Of a stretch of 21,421 nt of DNA, positions 15,134 to 21,421 are shown one piece after another. Source of the DNA: Candidatus Zixiibacteriota bacterium (GTDB lineage Bacteria; Zixibacteria; MSB-5A5; GN15; PGXB01); the NCBI GenBank assembly GCA_020345705.1, contig CP070766.1:804069-825489 (forward strand). Reading direction: 5' to 3'. The notes below the pieces were generated by a model. It saw nothing but the letters and a program-made list of their open reading frames with translations. It did not search any database and was not told the DNA's origin. The translations under genes and the position numbers were made by a program. Within the stretch, counting starts at the first letter, position 1. Each line of letters starts with the position of its first letter.

Positions 15134-15897
15134 CGGGCAGTCATCAGGACAACCTTTGAGTAATGTCCCAAACCGTGCTTTTCTATTTTCCCGCCATAGC
15201 GGTTCCAGACCTCTTCAAACGAAGCGGCTTTAATGCCATAAATTTTGGGCGTAAATTCGCAGGCGAATTTGATTTCAGTTCTTGCCTGCTCCGGTGTGAG
15301 CTTTTTCCCGGCGTGGTAAGGTCTTTTGCCGACCATGATCAGCCCGGCCTCGCGCAGCATGCTTTCATAGCGGTCGGCGCTCAACCAGGTGGCATGGCAC
15401 GTGAATGAGAAAACCTCGACCTCTATTTTTTGAGCCTCTGTTTCCATCTCCTCAGGCGGCATAACAGCCAGACAGAAATAACCGCCCGGTTTGAGAACCC
15501 GGGCGACTTCGGCAAATGTTTTCTTGATGCCCCCAATGCCCCTGGTCATGTGGACGTCTTCAAGCCCGGTGAAATTAGCGACCATATCGAACGTGTCGCC
15601 GGGGAAACTCATATTGGATGCATCCATTCGAAGAATCTCCACGCGGTCGGACAGGCCCGCCCCGTCAATGTGCTTCCTGGCTTTTGCGGTCGAGTCGGGT
15701 GAGATGTCGATACCGAGGAGTTTAAGAGTGGGGCCGAGGCGGGCAACTTCAACGGCGAAATAGCCGTAACCGGTGGCCAGATCGAGGATTTTCATGTTGG
15801 GTCTGACCGGCAGATCGGCGGCGATTCTGCCCCTCAGGTTACAGAGATCACCGTAGTATGAGTCATACTCCGACTCCGATATGTATTCTTCTTTCAT
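15121..15897 (-). CDS. class I SAM-dependent methyltransferase
   Basis: This 258-aa cytoplasmic enzyme has the Rossmann-like methyltransferase core: motif I MKILDLATGYGYFAVEVA at about 35-52, the acidic ribose-binding end of strand 2 in GIDISPD, DASNMSFPGDTFDMV as the next motif, and VLKPGGYFCLAV as motif III. It is of the UbiE/methyltransferase-11 type. The C-terminal third (Trp/Tyr-rich, with SMLREAGLIMVG) probably shapes the substrate pocket. Substrate is unknown. AGGA is too close to the ATG to be a good ribosome site, so the start is less certain than the family. Confidence 0.85.
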   Translation of the reverse strand: MKEEYISESEYDSYYGDLCNLRGRIAADLPVRPNMKILDLATGYGYFAVEVARLGPTLKLLGIDISPDSTAKARKHIDGAGLSDRVEILRMDASNMSFPGDTFDMVANFTGLEDVHMTRGIGGIKKTFAEVARVLKPGGYFCLAVMPPEEMETEAQKIEVEVFSFTCHATWLSADRYESMLREAGLIMVGKRPYHAGKKLTPEQARTEIKFACEFTPKIYGIKAASFEEVWNRYGGKIEKHGLGHYSKVVLMTARLDG

Positions 15898-15919
15898 ATC
15901 CTGTTATGGCGGTGAGGCA

Positions 15920-16036
15920 TTAATTCACCTCGAATTGGACGGCATCTCGCCAGTACGGGCCGATCTCGTATTTCAGCCCGGGGATGTTCCCGGGATGAAT
16001 AATCCGGCACGGACTGCAATAACTCGTTTTTACCAT
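15920..16036 (-). CDS. possible 38-aa CxxC mini-protein
   Basis: This short frame lies between a GNAT gene and the methyltransferase gene. It starts MVKTSYCSPCRIIHPG, carries one CxxC pair, continues with aromatic residues (YEIGPYW) and ends FEVN. GGAAG lies 7-8 bases before the ATG, and it ends 22 bases before the methyltransferase start. It contains an inverted repeat CCCGGG-GATGTT-CCCGGG. No family was recognised. It may be a real small protein, the remnant of a longer one, or chance. Confidence 0.35.
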   Translation of the reverse strand: MVKTSYCSPCRIIHPGNIPGLKYEIGPYWRDAVQFEVN

Positions 16037-16085
16037 TGCATCACTTCCCGTAAAGCACACTTAAGCGTTGGCTTACGACCAGACA

Positions 16086-16562
16086 CTATAATACGAGTTC
16101 CATATAAACCGCGCCTTCAATTGGATTGGGCCGGTATGGTTCAATCTGGCGGAAACCCAGCGAAGTATAAAGTGCAATCGCCTCTTTCATTATCGGAATA
16201 GTGTCCAGACGCATACGGGAATATCCCCCCTTGCGCGCGTGTTCAATAACGGTCTCAGCCAGGTTTCGCCCAATGCCCAATTTTCTATATTCAGGTTTTA
16301 CATAGAGCCTTTTCATCTCGCAGGTGTCGTCTTCATGTTTTCTGAGAGCCACGCAACCCGCCGCCTGAGAACCGCCTCGCGCCAGAAGAAGACATCCTTC
16401 CGGCCGGGCATATTCCCCCGGCAACGTCGCAAACTCTTCTTCGAAGTTCTGAAAGCACAGGTCAAAGTCCAGCGATGCTTCATATTCTCGGAACAGTCTG
16501 CGAATCTCGTCCAGAGGAGCGCCGCTCTCGACGCTGATTATCTCAATTGATTTTGATTCCAA
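16086..16562 (-). CDS. GNAT family N-acetyltransferase
   Basis: This 158-aa acetyltransferase has the core CEMKRLYVKPEYRKLGIGR (acetyl-CoA pyrophosphate loop RKLGIG at about 113-118), then MRLDTIPIMKEAIALYTSLGF and a C-terminal YMELVL. The N-terminal REYEASLDFDLCFQNFEEE and the PYRPNP segment resemble a widespread GNAT subgroup of unknown substrate. The only usual in-frame start codon near the family start is a TTG without a clear ribosome site; a stop lies four codons before it. The product looks full length. Confidence 0.85.
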   Translation of the reverse strand: MESKSIEIISVESGAPLDEIRRLFREYEASLDFDLCFQNFEEEFATLPGEYARPEGCLLLARGGSQAAGCVALRKHEDDTCEMKRLYVKPEYRKLGIGRNLAETVIEHARKGGYSRMRLDTIPIMKEAIALYTSLGFRQIEPYRPNPIEGAVYMELVL

Positions 16563-16719
16563 GGTTGTTGCCTACATCTGTAACGGCGTCTGTTTGATCT
16601 CCGTACGCGATAACGATTTCCCTGCCGTAAAACTTCCGCACCAGGTCGTCATCTCGCAGGAATAAAGCGCTTGAACCAGGAATGAAAACCGGTTCTACCC
16701 ATAGCGCTAAATCCCGCAA
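16543..16719 (-). CDS. possible small reading frame after the nucleotidyltransferase
   Basis: After the TAG of the gene at 16729 the same frame stays open for 61 codons to a TGA, overlapping the GNAT start by 20 bases. From a TTG three codons in, the product is about 58 aa, with segments LALWVEPVFIPGSSALF and REIVIAYGDQTDAV that look protein-like. No ATG and only a weak GAAG ribosome site are present. It could be a small gene, the tail of a longer ancestral nucleotidyltransferase broken by one stop, or chance. No family was recognised. Confidence 0.3.
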   Translation of the reverse strand: MRDLALWVEPVFIPGSSALFLRDDDLVRKFYGREIVIAYGDQTDAVTDVGNNLGIKIN

Positions 16720-16728
16720 TATCTTCGC

Positions 16729-17229
16729 CTACTTGGGTCTCCGAGACAGCCATTTTTTCAGCACCTCGGCTCTGTCAAGTCGGCCCAGGGCTTTATAAGC
16801 CTCATATTCATATTCCAAAGACAGAACGGGCACTTCCATCCCTTCGTAAGTAACGAATTTCTTATAGCGGTTCAGTTCAACGGATTCTCCCCATTCGCCG
16901 TTGCAGTCTCGTTTTTCGATATCGCCCATAATTTCCACCCTGATCCCGTCAATTATCATGACACCAAAATGGGAGCGGATTTTGCCCGATTCCAGGAAGC
17001 GCACTCTCTCGCTCATGTCTTTCGAGAAGACTCTCTCGATTTCATACGCCCCGTTTCTGTCGGTTTGGATATCGATGTCATTTGGTCGAACAGGCAAGCC
17101 CTGAACGGCAAAGCTGCAACTGCCGGTCAGCGCCCAGTTGACGGAGCAATCTCGAAGCCGGTCGATTATCTTCCTGAGTGCTCCGAGGTGCTCCGACCCA
17201 ATCGGTTTTTCGCAAGCATTTGAGCCCAT
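16729..17229 (-). CDS. nucleotidyltransferase-fold protein
   Basis: This 166-aa protein has a minimal nucleotidyltransferase pattern: ALTGSCSFAVQG with Gly-Ser at about 36-37, followed by PNDIDIQTD with the metal-binding pair Asp51/Asp53, and later RVEIMGDI as a possible third acidic site. This fold occurs in AbiEii-type toxins and aminoglycoside or lincosamide nucleotidyltransferases; the exact family is not certain. The ATG is chosen because GAGG lies 5 bases before it; a GTG 24 bases upstream also opens the frame. No antitoxin-like partner is adjacent. GNAT genes flank it on both sides. Confidence 0.72.
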   Translation of the reverse strand: MGSNACEKPIGSEHLGALRKIIDRLRDCSVNWALTGSCSFAVQGLPVRPNDIDIQTDRNGAYEIERVFSKDMSERVRFLESGKIRSHFGVMIIDGIRVEIMGDIEKRDCNGEWGESVELNRYKKFVTYEGMEVPVLSLEYEYEAYKALGRLDRAEVLKKWLSRRPK

Positions 17230-17289
17230 CACACCCTCATGTCGCCGCCGCACCGCGCCGGGGGAAATTTCCGGAATGACTTAATTCGT

Positions 17290-17718
17290 CTAGTGAATTC
17301 CCTTCCGGAACTGGTACGCCAGCTTAGAGTACCCGCACTTTTCCCAGAAATCGTGCGCCTCCGACCGCTGAAAATCGGAATTGGCCTCAATACCCTTCAC
17401 GCCCATGCTCTCCACTATGTCTTCGACAAACCTGTCCAGCTTCCGACATACTCCTCCACTGTGGTGGCTTTCTTCAACGACCAGATCTTCAATGATGGCC
17501 ACCTTGCCTTCATAGAGCAACGCCTGGCGGAGTGACACGGTAATGAACCCGACAATTCGGTCGTCTTCTTCATATCCCCAGATCATGTAATCAGGGTCGC
17601 TGGTGTACTTTTTCAGTACCGGCACAATCATGCCAATTTCATGTTTCCTAACTGACCGTAATTGTTTCAGAAGCCTGCATACCTGATCATAGTCACTTTT
17701 TCCCAAAGGTCTTATCAT
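17290..17718 (-). CDS. GNAT family N-acetyltransferase
   Basis: This 142-aa protein has the GNAT layout: an N-terminal MIRPLGKSDYDQVCRLLKQL, a central GFITVSLR strand, IEDLVVEESHHSGGVCRKL where the acetyl-CoA loop should be, and HDFWEKCGYSKLAYQFRK at the end. The loop reads HHSGGV rather than the usual R/Q-x-x-G-x-G/A, so cofactor binding may be altered. Substrate is unknown. It lies between the nucleotidyltransferase and the DJ-1/nitroreductase gene, all in the same direction. Confidence 0.82.
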   Translation of the reverse strand: MIRPLGKSDYDQVCRLLKQLRSVRKHEIGMIVPVLKKYTSDPDYMIWGYEEDDRIVGFITVSLRQALLYEGKVAIIEDLVVEESHHSGGVCRKLDRFVEDIVESMGVKGIEANSDFQRSEAHDFWEKCGYSKLAYQFRKGIH

Positions 17719-17832
17719 TGTACGCTCGTTTATGACGCTCGAGTCCGTGACCTGATTGCGGAGAGGTCTATGCGCCTGCCCAACACCGCCTTCTCCCCGT
17801 CAATGTCGGTTATAACAATTCATAATCCCTCA

Positions 17833-17864
17833 GCAGATTCCCTAGATGCAATCACAGAATCTGC
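17833..17864 (-). terminator. hairpin just after the DJ-1/nitroreductase gene
   Basis: GCAGATTC (17833-17840) and GAATCTGC (17857-17864) form a perfect 8-bp inverted repeat around 16 bases, starting 4 bases after the stop codon. No T run follows on the minus strand, so it is not a classic terminator. It may instead protect the 3' end of the message. Confidence 0.35.
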
Positions 17865-17868
17865 CCGA

Positions 17869-19110
17869 TCATTCCGCCCTTTCCCCCCAGGATTCGTCAA
17901 AAGAAACATCAACAATCGGTCGGCGCGGCCGGGGCAGCGGCTCGAGGATCGGATAGCCGATCGCCAGGGTTGTCACAAGCCTCATGCCGTCCGGCACGCC
18001 CAACATTTGCTTTATCGTGTCTTCTATAAAAACTGTAAGTCCCATCCACAGCGAGCCCAGATTCAACGCTTTCGCGGCCAGCATGATGTTCTGGCAGGCC
18101 AGAGTCACTGCCTGCACGGCCCAGTCAATTTGAATATTCTCGCCTTCTTGTTCAATCTCAATATTCCTCATGTCGCAGAACGCGAAGATAAGAAGCGGGG
18201 CATCAAAAATACCGGACCAAAAAGACCTGATGTTCTGCATCGGAATACCATGGGACTCGTAATATTCCGTCATCCTGTTCATAAAGCTTTCCATGATATT
18301 TTGCTTTTTCGCCTTGTCCTTGACCGTTATGAACATCCATGGCTGTTCATTATCGGCCGACGGTGCCCAGGCGGCGGCTCTAAGCAAAGTCTTCACTGTC
18401 TCACTATCAACTTCCTTATCAAGGAAGCGCCTGACACTTCGGCGGTCTTTTATAGTTTTGAGAACGGGATTAGTCGCAAAAGGTGATTTCTCACTCGGTC
18501 CGCCGCCTTTGGGGTACAGCAGTTTCTCAGCTACTTTTACGGCCATCGTCTCGAAATAGGGAGAGTTACCGGTAATGAGATTACCGTCAATCACGCAGAC
18601 CTCGTGCACATATTCAGCACCGGCATCGGTCAGGTTCCGCGCAATATCCTTGTGACCTGTCACCTTTCGCCCGGCGACAATCCCGGTCGCGGACAGTACA
18701 GCCCCGCCGTGCGAAACGGCGGCCACCACCAGCCCTTTTTCCAGAGCATTTTTCACCAGACCTGTGACTTTCTCCCCGGCCGTCTCAAGGAGATTCTTGG
18801 GGCTGTCTCCACCGGGAAACAGTACCGCCCGGTAATCAGCTATTTTAACATCAGCTACAGGCAAATCAGTCCTTATCGTTTTTCGCTCGGAACGGTCGAA
18901 TCCTTTCTCTGTCAGCCGCCACAGGTGACCGAACAGCTCGGGTTCGGTCCCGGCCACATCAACCGTCGCTCCCCAGCTTTCCCAATGCTTCTTTATGTTG
19001 ATCATTTCGACATAATCGAAGTCCTCTGCGATAACAATCAGCAACCTGAAATCGGACAGGTCATAATCATGCTGTTCTTTTGAATCTTCCCACCACACCC
19101 GCGTCCTCAA
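17869..19110 (-). CDS. DJ-1/PfpI-nitroreductase fusion protein
   Basis: This 413-aa cytoplasmic protein joins two enzymes. Residues about 20-200 are a DJ-1/PfpI domain (FRLLIVIAEDFDYVEM, VLFPGG, VVAAVSHGGAVL, RKVTGH). The conserved nucleophile Cys is Ser133 (SHG instead of CHG) and the usual Glu partner appears as Asp32, so normal cysteine chemistry is not expected. Residues about 214-413 are an FMN nitroreductase: RRSVRRF at 223-229, APSADNEQPW at 249-258, LGSLWMG and AIGYP. The TTG start is chosen because GGAGGAG lies 5 bases before it; a TTG 39 bases upstream is possible. Both family calls are firm; the function of the fusion is unknown. Confidence 0.87.
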   Translation of the reverse strand: MRTRVWWEDSKEQHDYDLSDFRLLIVIAEDFDYVEMINIKKHWESWGATVDVAGTEPELFGHLWRLTEKGFDRSERKTIRTDLPVADVKIADYRAVLFPGGDSPKNLLETAGEKVTGLVKNALEKGLVVAAVSHGGAVLSATGIVAGRKVTGHKDIARNLTDAGAEYVHEVCVIDGNLITGNSPYFETMAVKVAEKLLYPKGGGPSEKSPFATNPVLKTIKDRRSVRRFLDKEVDSETVKTLLRAAAWAPSADNEQPWMFITVKDKAKKQNIMESFMNRMTEYYESHGIPMQNIRSFWSGIFDAPLLIFAFCDMRNIEIEQEGENIQIDWAVQAVTLACQNIMLAAKALNLGSLWMGLTVFIEDTIKQMLGVPDGMRLVTTLAIGYPILEPLPRPRRPIVDVSFDESWGERAE

Positions 19111-19115
19111 AATCT

Positions 19116-19122
19116 CTCCTCC
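19116..19122 (-). promoter_or_regulatory. ribosome binding site of the DJ-1/nitroreductase gene
   Basis: GGAGGAG lies 5 bases before the TTG at 19110, inside the longer in-frame reading. This strong site is why the shorter start is preferred. Confidence 0.65.
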
Positions 19123-19174
19123 CACTATAGAATCCAACAGTACCGGCAATCCGGCAGTCTGTCATAAGCACACT

Positions 19175-20281
19175 TTATTCACCGCCGCCATTCTCGCTTT
19201 TCCAGTCGGGTGTTATCCGCCGCCCGAGCTGAGTGAAAAGCTCCGGCATAAAATCGTCAAATGTCGTGTAACGTGCACGATCCTGTTCGTATAAATCCAG
19301 AATGCCGTCGAACACCGGGACCAGTTCATAACCGGCCTCGATTTCTTCGTGGAGCACCTCTGGCGTGACTTTCTGACCAAACGCTTTTCCAGCCAGGCGG
19401 GTCCGGATGGCTCTAATCAGATTTTCCGAAAACACCCGGCCCCAGCTTAAGTGGCCTTTTTCCGCCATCGCATCCTTAACCTTCTCATAGATATATGAAT
19501 GATTCATGAGTAAACTGTCATGTTTTCGCACAAGCGGCTCAAGAAATGAGTAGCTAAACTCATGAAAGATAAAATCGGCGGTCAAATCCTTTTTATCATA
19601 GTCGAATCCTTTATCTCCCGACTGCGGTCCAAATAGGCAAAAAGCGTAGCGCTGCCGGTCTGAATCTCTTTCAACGTGCAGGCTCATGTCTGGCAACTGA
19701 GTCACCGGCATAATGACGTAGTGGTCCATACTTGTGCCGTAGAAACGCTCCAGTATTCCGGCAATGTCTATACCGCGCACTTTTTTTTCAATCTTCTTTC
19801 TAAGCTTTTCGTAGGCTTTCCTTTCTCTAATCCAGTATTTGTAATATTTAGCATCGGAATAAAAGTCACGCAGGGCGGAAACGTACCCCGCAAGCTTGAC
19901 CGATAACAGCCTGCCGATCCTCGGATCTGAGGGGTCGACAAGCAGCGCCGCCTCCGGAAAATCAGATAAGTACAGAGCCAGATAACAGTAGTAGAGATGC
20001 CACCACCCTTTTTTCATGAACACTTTTGTTGCCGAAACCGCCGCATGATCCTTGAAAGGCAAAAATATTTCTCTGGCCTTGACGGCCATGCGAAACTCCG
20101 TATGTCTTTCGTCCCAGGAGTCAGTCAGGTTGAGCACGGTGCAGATCATCTCCACGTTCATGGAAGTCGCCACTTCCGTCTTGCCCTGATTTTCCCGCTC
20201 CTGCGCCATGGCTTTTCCCGAAAAGAAAGCGGCCGCCAGCACAAGCATGATTACAATCGAGCCAGCCCGGAACATGAACAT
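19175..20281 (-). CDS. exported DUF4932-like protein with altered HExxH motif
   Basis: This 368-aa protein has a signal peptide (MFMFRAGSIVIMLVLAAAFF..., cleavage at AMA/Q, residue 26). The central part contains DFIFHEFSYSFLEPLV at about 237-251 and later SENLIRAIRTR. This resembles DUF4932-type putative metallopeptidases, where the motif is expected to be HEFxH. Here the second His is Tyr244, so a standard zinc site is not complete. The assignment rests on motif resemblance and is tentative. GAGGAGA seven bases before the ATG supports the start. It lies between two nitroreductase fusion genes. Confidence 0.65.
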   Translation of the reverse strand: MFMFRAGSIVIMLVLAAAFFSGKAMAQERENQGKTEVATSMNVEMICTVLNLTDSWDERHTEFRMAVKAREIFLPFKDHAAVSATKVFMKKGWWHLYYCYLALYLSDFPEAALLVDPSDPRIGRLLSVKLAGYVSALRDFYSDAKYYKYWIRERKAYEKLRKKIEKKVRGIDIAGILERFYGTSMDHYVIMPVTQLPDMSLHVERDSDRQRYAFCLFGPQSGDKGFDYDKKDLTADFIFHEFSYSFLEPLVRKHDSLLMNHSYIYEKVKDAMAEKGHLSWGRVFSENLIRAIRTRLAGKAFGQKVTPEVLHEEIEAGYELVPVFDGILDLYEQDRARYTTFDDFMPELFTQLGRRITPDWKSENGGGE

Positions 20282-20342
20282 ATCAATCTCTCCTCATTGA
20301 ATGAAATCACGCATGAAAAATGACCTTTGGTACAATTCAAGC

Positions 20343-21421
20343 CTACCGTTTTTCAGGCTCAAAGGATTCATACAGAATCACATCTTCCAGTTTCTTCTTG
20401 TCGGGCATGTCCGGCCAGTCCTCCGGTTCGCCGACCGGAGTGAAGCAGATCAACCTGTACCGCTCAGGGATATTGAAAAACTCCCGCATTTTATCTTCCG
20501 GGAAAAAACTCGTGAAAAACCCGGTTCCATAACCCAGTGACCTGGCCGCGATAAACAGGTTTTCGGCGGCCAGGGTGCCGTCATAGATTGCGTAATCAGG
20601 ATATTCGGCCTCCGAATCCACCAGGACCGCGATATAAACGGGAGCCGAGAGAGCGTTATTCACGGCATTCCGGATGCTTTCGCGCACCGACTCGAATTCC
20701 GGCTTGTCGGGCTTACGGCTCCTTTTGTATTCTTCTATCTGCCAGGCCATCGCTTCTTTTTTGAGTTTCCCAAGCCTGTCGCGATCGCGAATGACAAGAA
20801 ACTTCCAGGGTTGCTGATTTCCGGCGGTCGGGGCAAGACGGGCGGCGTCAAGAATCCTTTTTATATGAGCATCCGGAATTGGCGTCGCTTTGAATTTTCG
20901 CACCGTACGGCGGTTCTTTAGAATATTAAAGAGATAGTACTGTTTCTCATTAATTTTCACGTCGGCATCTTTATCGGTAAAAGACTGTCCAATAGGCGTG
21001 CACAAGTCAGCCACAACCTTCCACATATCATTCTCTTTGTGAAATATCAGCGTGAAATAGGAATCAAGGCTGTACTTTCCGCTATCGGGCATAACGGTCC
21101 GGTAGTGAAAAACGGCGGTGACGTAACCGTACTGCTTGCCCTCGCGAACCTCAACAAGCTCCACCGGCATTTGCCAGCCCTCTCTTTCAAACCATTTCTC
21201 ATGAAATTCATAATACTTCATCCTCTTGTCGATCAGCTCACCATTCGTGGTTAGAAACGTAAAATCACTGTTTTCGGTCACCGTGCTGAAAAGCCCCTCC
21301 AGATCCGAATTCTGAATCGACTTGACATATATATCGAAGGTCTCATTAAGAGAAAGCCCCGGCCGGTTCCGCAAATCATTTTCACTTGGAGATGCTTGCA
21401 GAGCCAGAGCAAAAATCAAAA
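20343..21421 (-). CDS. NTF2-like/nitroreductase fusion, 5' end cut by window edge
   Basis: At least 358 codons are present. The visible start (LIFALALQAS) looks like the end of a signal-peptide core, so the true start lies beyond the right edge and the protein is probably exported. Residues about 22-140 form an NTF2/SnoaL-like domain (NETFDIYVKSIQNSDLEGLF, then WKVVADLCTP). Residues about 162-345 form an FMN nitroreductase with RRTVRKF at 170-176 and APTAGNQQPW at 196-205, then LGYGTGFF. A flavin enzyme behind a Sec-type signal is unusual. The substrate is unknown. Confidence 0.83.
   Translation of the reverse strand, partial: LIFALALQASPSENDLRNRPGLSLNETFDIYVKSIQNSDLEGLFSTVTENSDFTFLTTNGELIDKRMKYYEFHEKWFEREGWQMPVELVEVREGKQYGYVTAVFHYRTVMPDSGKYSLDSYFTLIFHKENDMWKVVADLCTPIGQSFTDKDADVKINEKQYYLFNILKNRRTVRKFKATPIPDAHIKRILDAARLAPTAGNQQPWKFLVIRDRDRLGKLKKEAMAWQIEEYKRSRKPDKPEFESVRESIRNAVNNALSAPVYIAVLVDSEAEYPDYAIYDGTLAAENLFIAARSLGYGTGFFTSFFPEDKMREFFNIPERYRLICFTPVGEPEDWPDMPDKKKLEDVILYESFEPEKR

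Noticed and set aside
15033..15233. 66-aa plus-strand frame starting MEVKYYRK
   Set aside because: It overlaps the end of the methyltransferase gene in antisense. The GGGAGGGAG sequence upstream leads into a different ATG that stops after five codons. No family resemblance was seen.
15985..16002. CCCGGG-GATGTT-CCCGGG inverted repeat as a terminator
   Set aside because: No T run follows on the minus strand and it lies within a candidate small reading frame.
16729..17229. Complete AbiE-type toxin-antitoxin pair
   Set aside because: Only a nucleotidyltransferase fold is present; both neighbours are acetyltransferases, not antitoxins.
17730..17819. Short minus-strand frame reading IVITDIDGEKAVLGRR... 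before the second GNAT
   Set aside because: It looks protein-like but has no ATG and no ribosome site, and is only 29 codons. It may be a gene remnant, but the evidence is too thin.
17662..18486. 274-aa plus-strand frame opposite the second GNAT and the DJ-1/nitroreductase gene
   Set aside because: Its composition follows from the well-supported minus-strand genes; it has no recognisable domain and crosses an intergenic hairpin.

Overview
The window is a block of bacterial chromosome with balanced base composition in which every supported gene lies on the minus strand, so transcription runs from the right edge (21.4 kb) to the left edge (1). No rRNA, tRNA, insertion sequence, phage gene or CRISPR array was seen. 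The core genes are ordinary Gram-negative housekeeping genes. A PorV/PorQ-type outer-membrane barrel and several exported proteins suggest a didermic bacterium, perhaps of the FCB supergroup or a related candidate phylum such as Zixibacteria. That placement is an inference from gene content, not from phylogeny.

Left third (1-5.1 kb): a lipid-synthesis block read in the order DUF177/YceD, rpmF, plsX, fabH, fabD, fabG, acpP, fabF (fabF is cut by the left edge). PlsX makes acyl-phosphate for phospholipids. FabD and FabH load and start type II fatty-acid synthesis on the carrier protein AcpP. FabG reduces the product and FabF elongates it. Genes are packed tightly and plsX overlaps fabH by about 74 bp.

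Middle (5.2-12.6 kb): a complete F1Fo ATP synthase operon, atpZ-atpI-atpB-atpE-atpF-atpH-atpA-atpG-atpD-atpC. It is preceded by a near-consensus sigma70-type promoter (TTGACA, 16 bp, TATATT). The c subunit lacks the polar residues of sodium-type rings, so a proton machine is likely. One unusually long gap (179 bp, with a perfect 12-bp palindrome) separates atpH from atpA.

Right (12.6-21.4 kb): accessory genes. In transcription order from the right edge these are: an exported NTF2-like/nitroreductase fusion; an exported DUF4932-like protein whose HExxH-type motif reads HEFSY; a DJ-1/PfpI-nitroreductase fusion whose nucleophile cysteine is serine; a GNAT acetyltransferase; a nucleotidyltransferase-fold protein; a second GNAT; a possible 38-aa CxxC mini-protein; a SAM methyltransferase; two paralogous exported heavy-metal-associated (HMA) proteins, one with and one without its CxxC site, each followed by a look-alike terminator; and the PorV/PorQ-like barrel. 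The most unusual content is the trio of redox/exported proteins at 17.9-21.4 kb and the HMA pair with a 17-bp palindrome between them. Whether either forms a working system cannot be decided from sequence alone.
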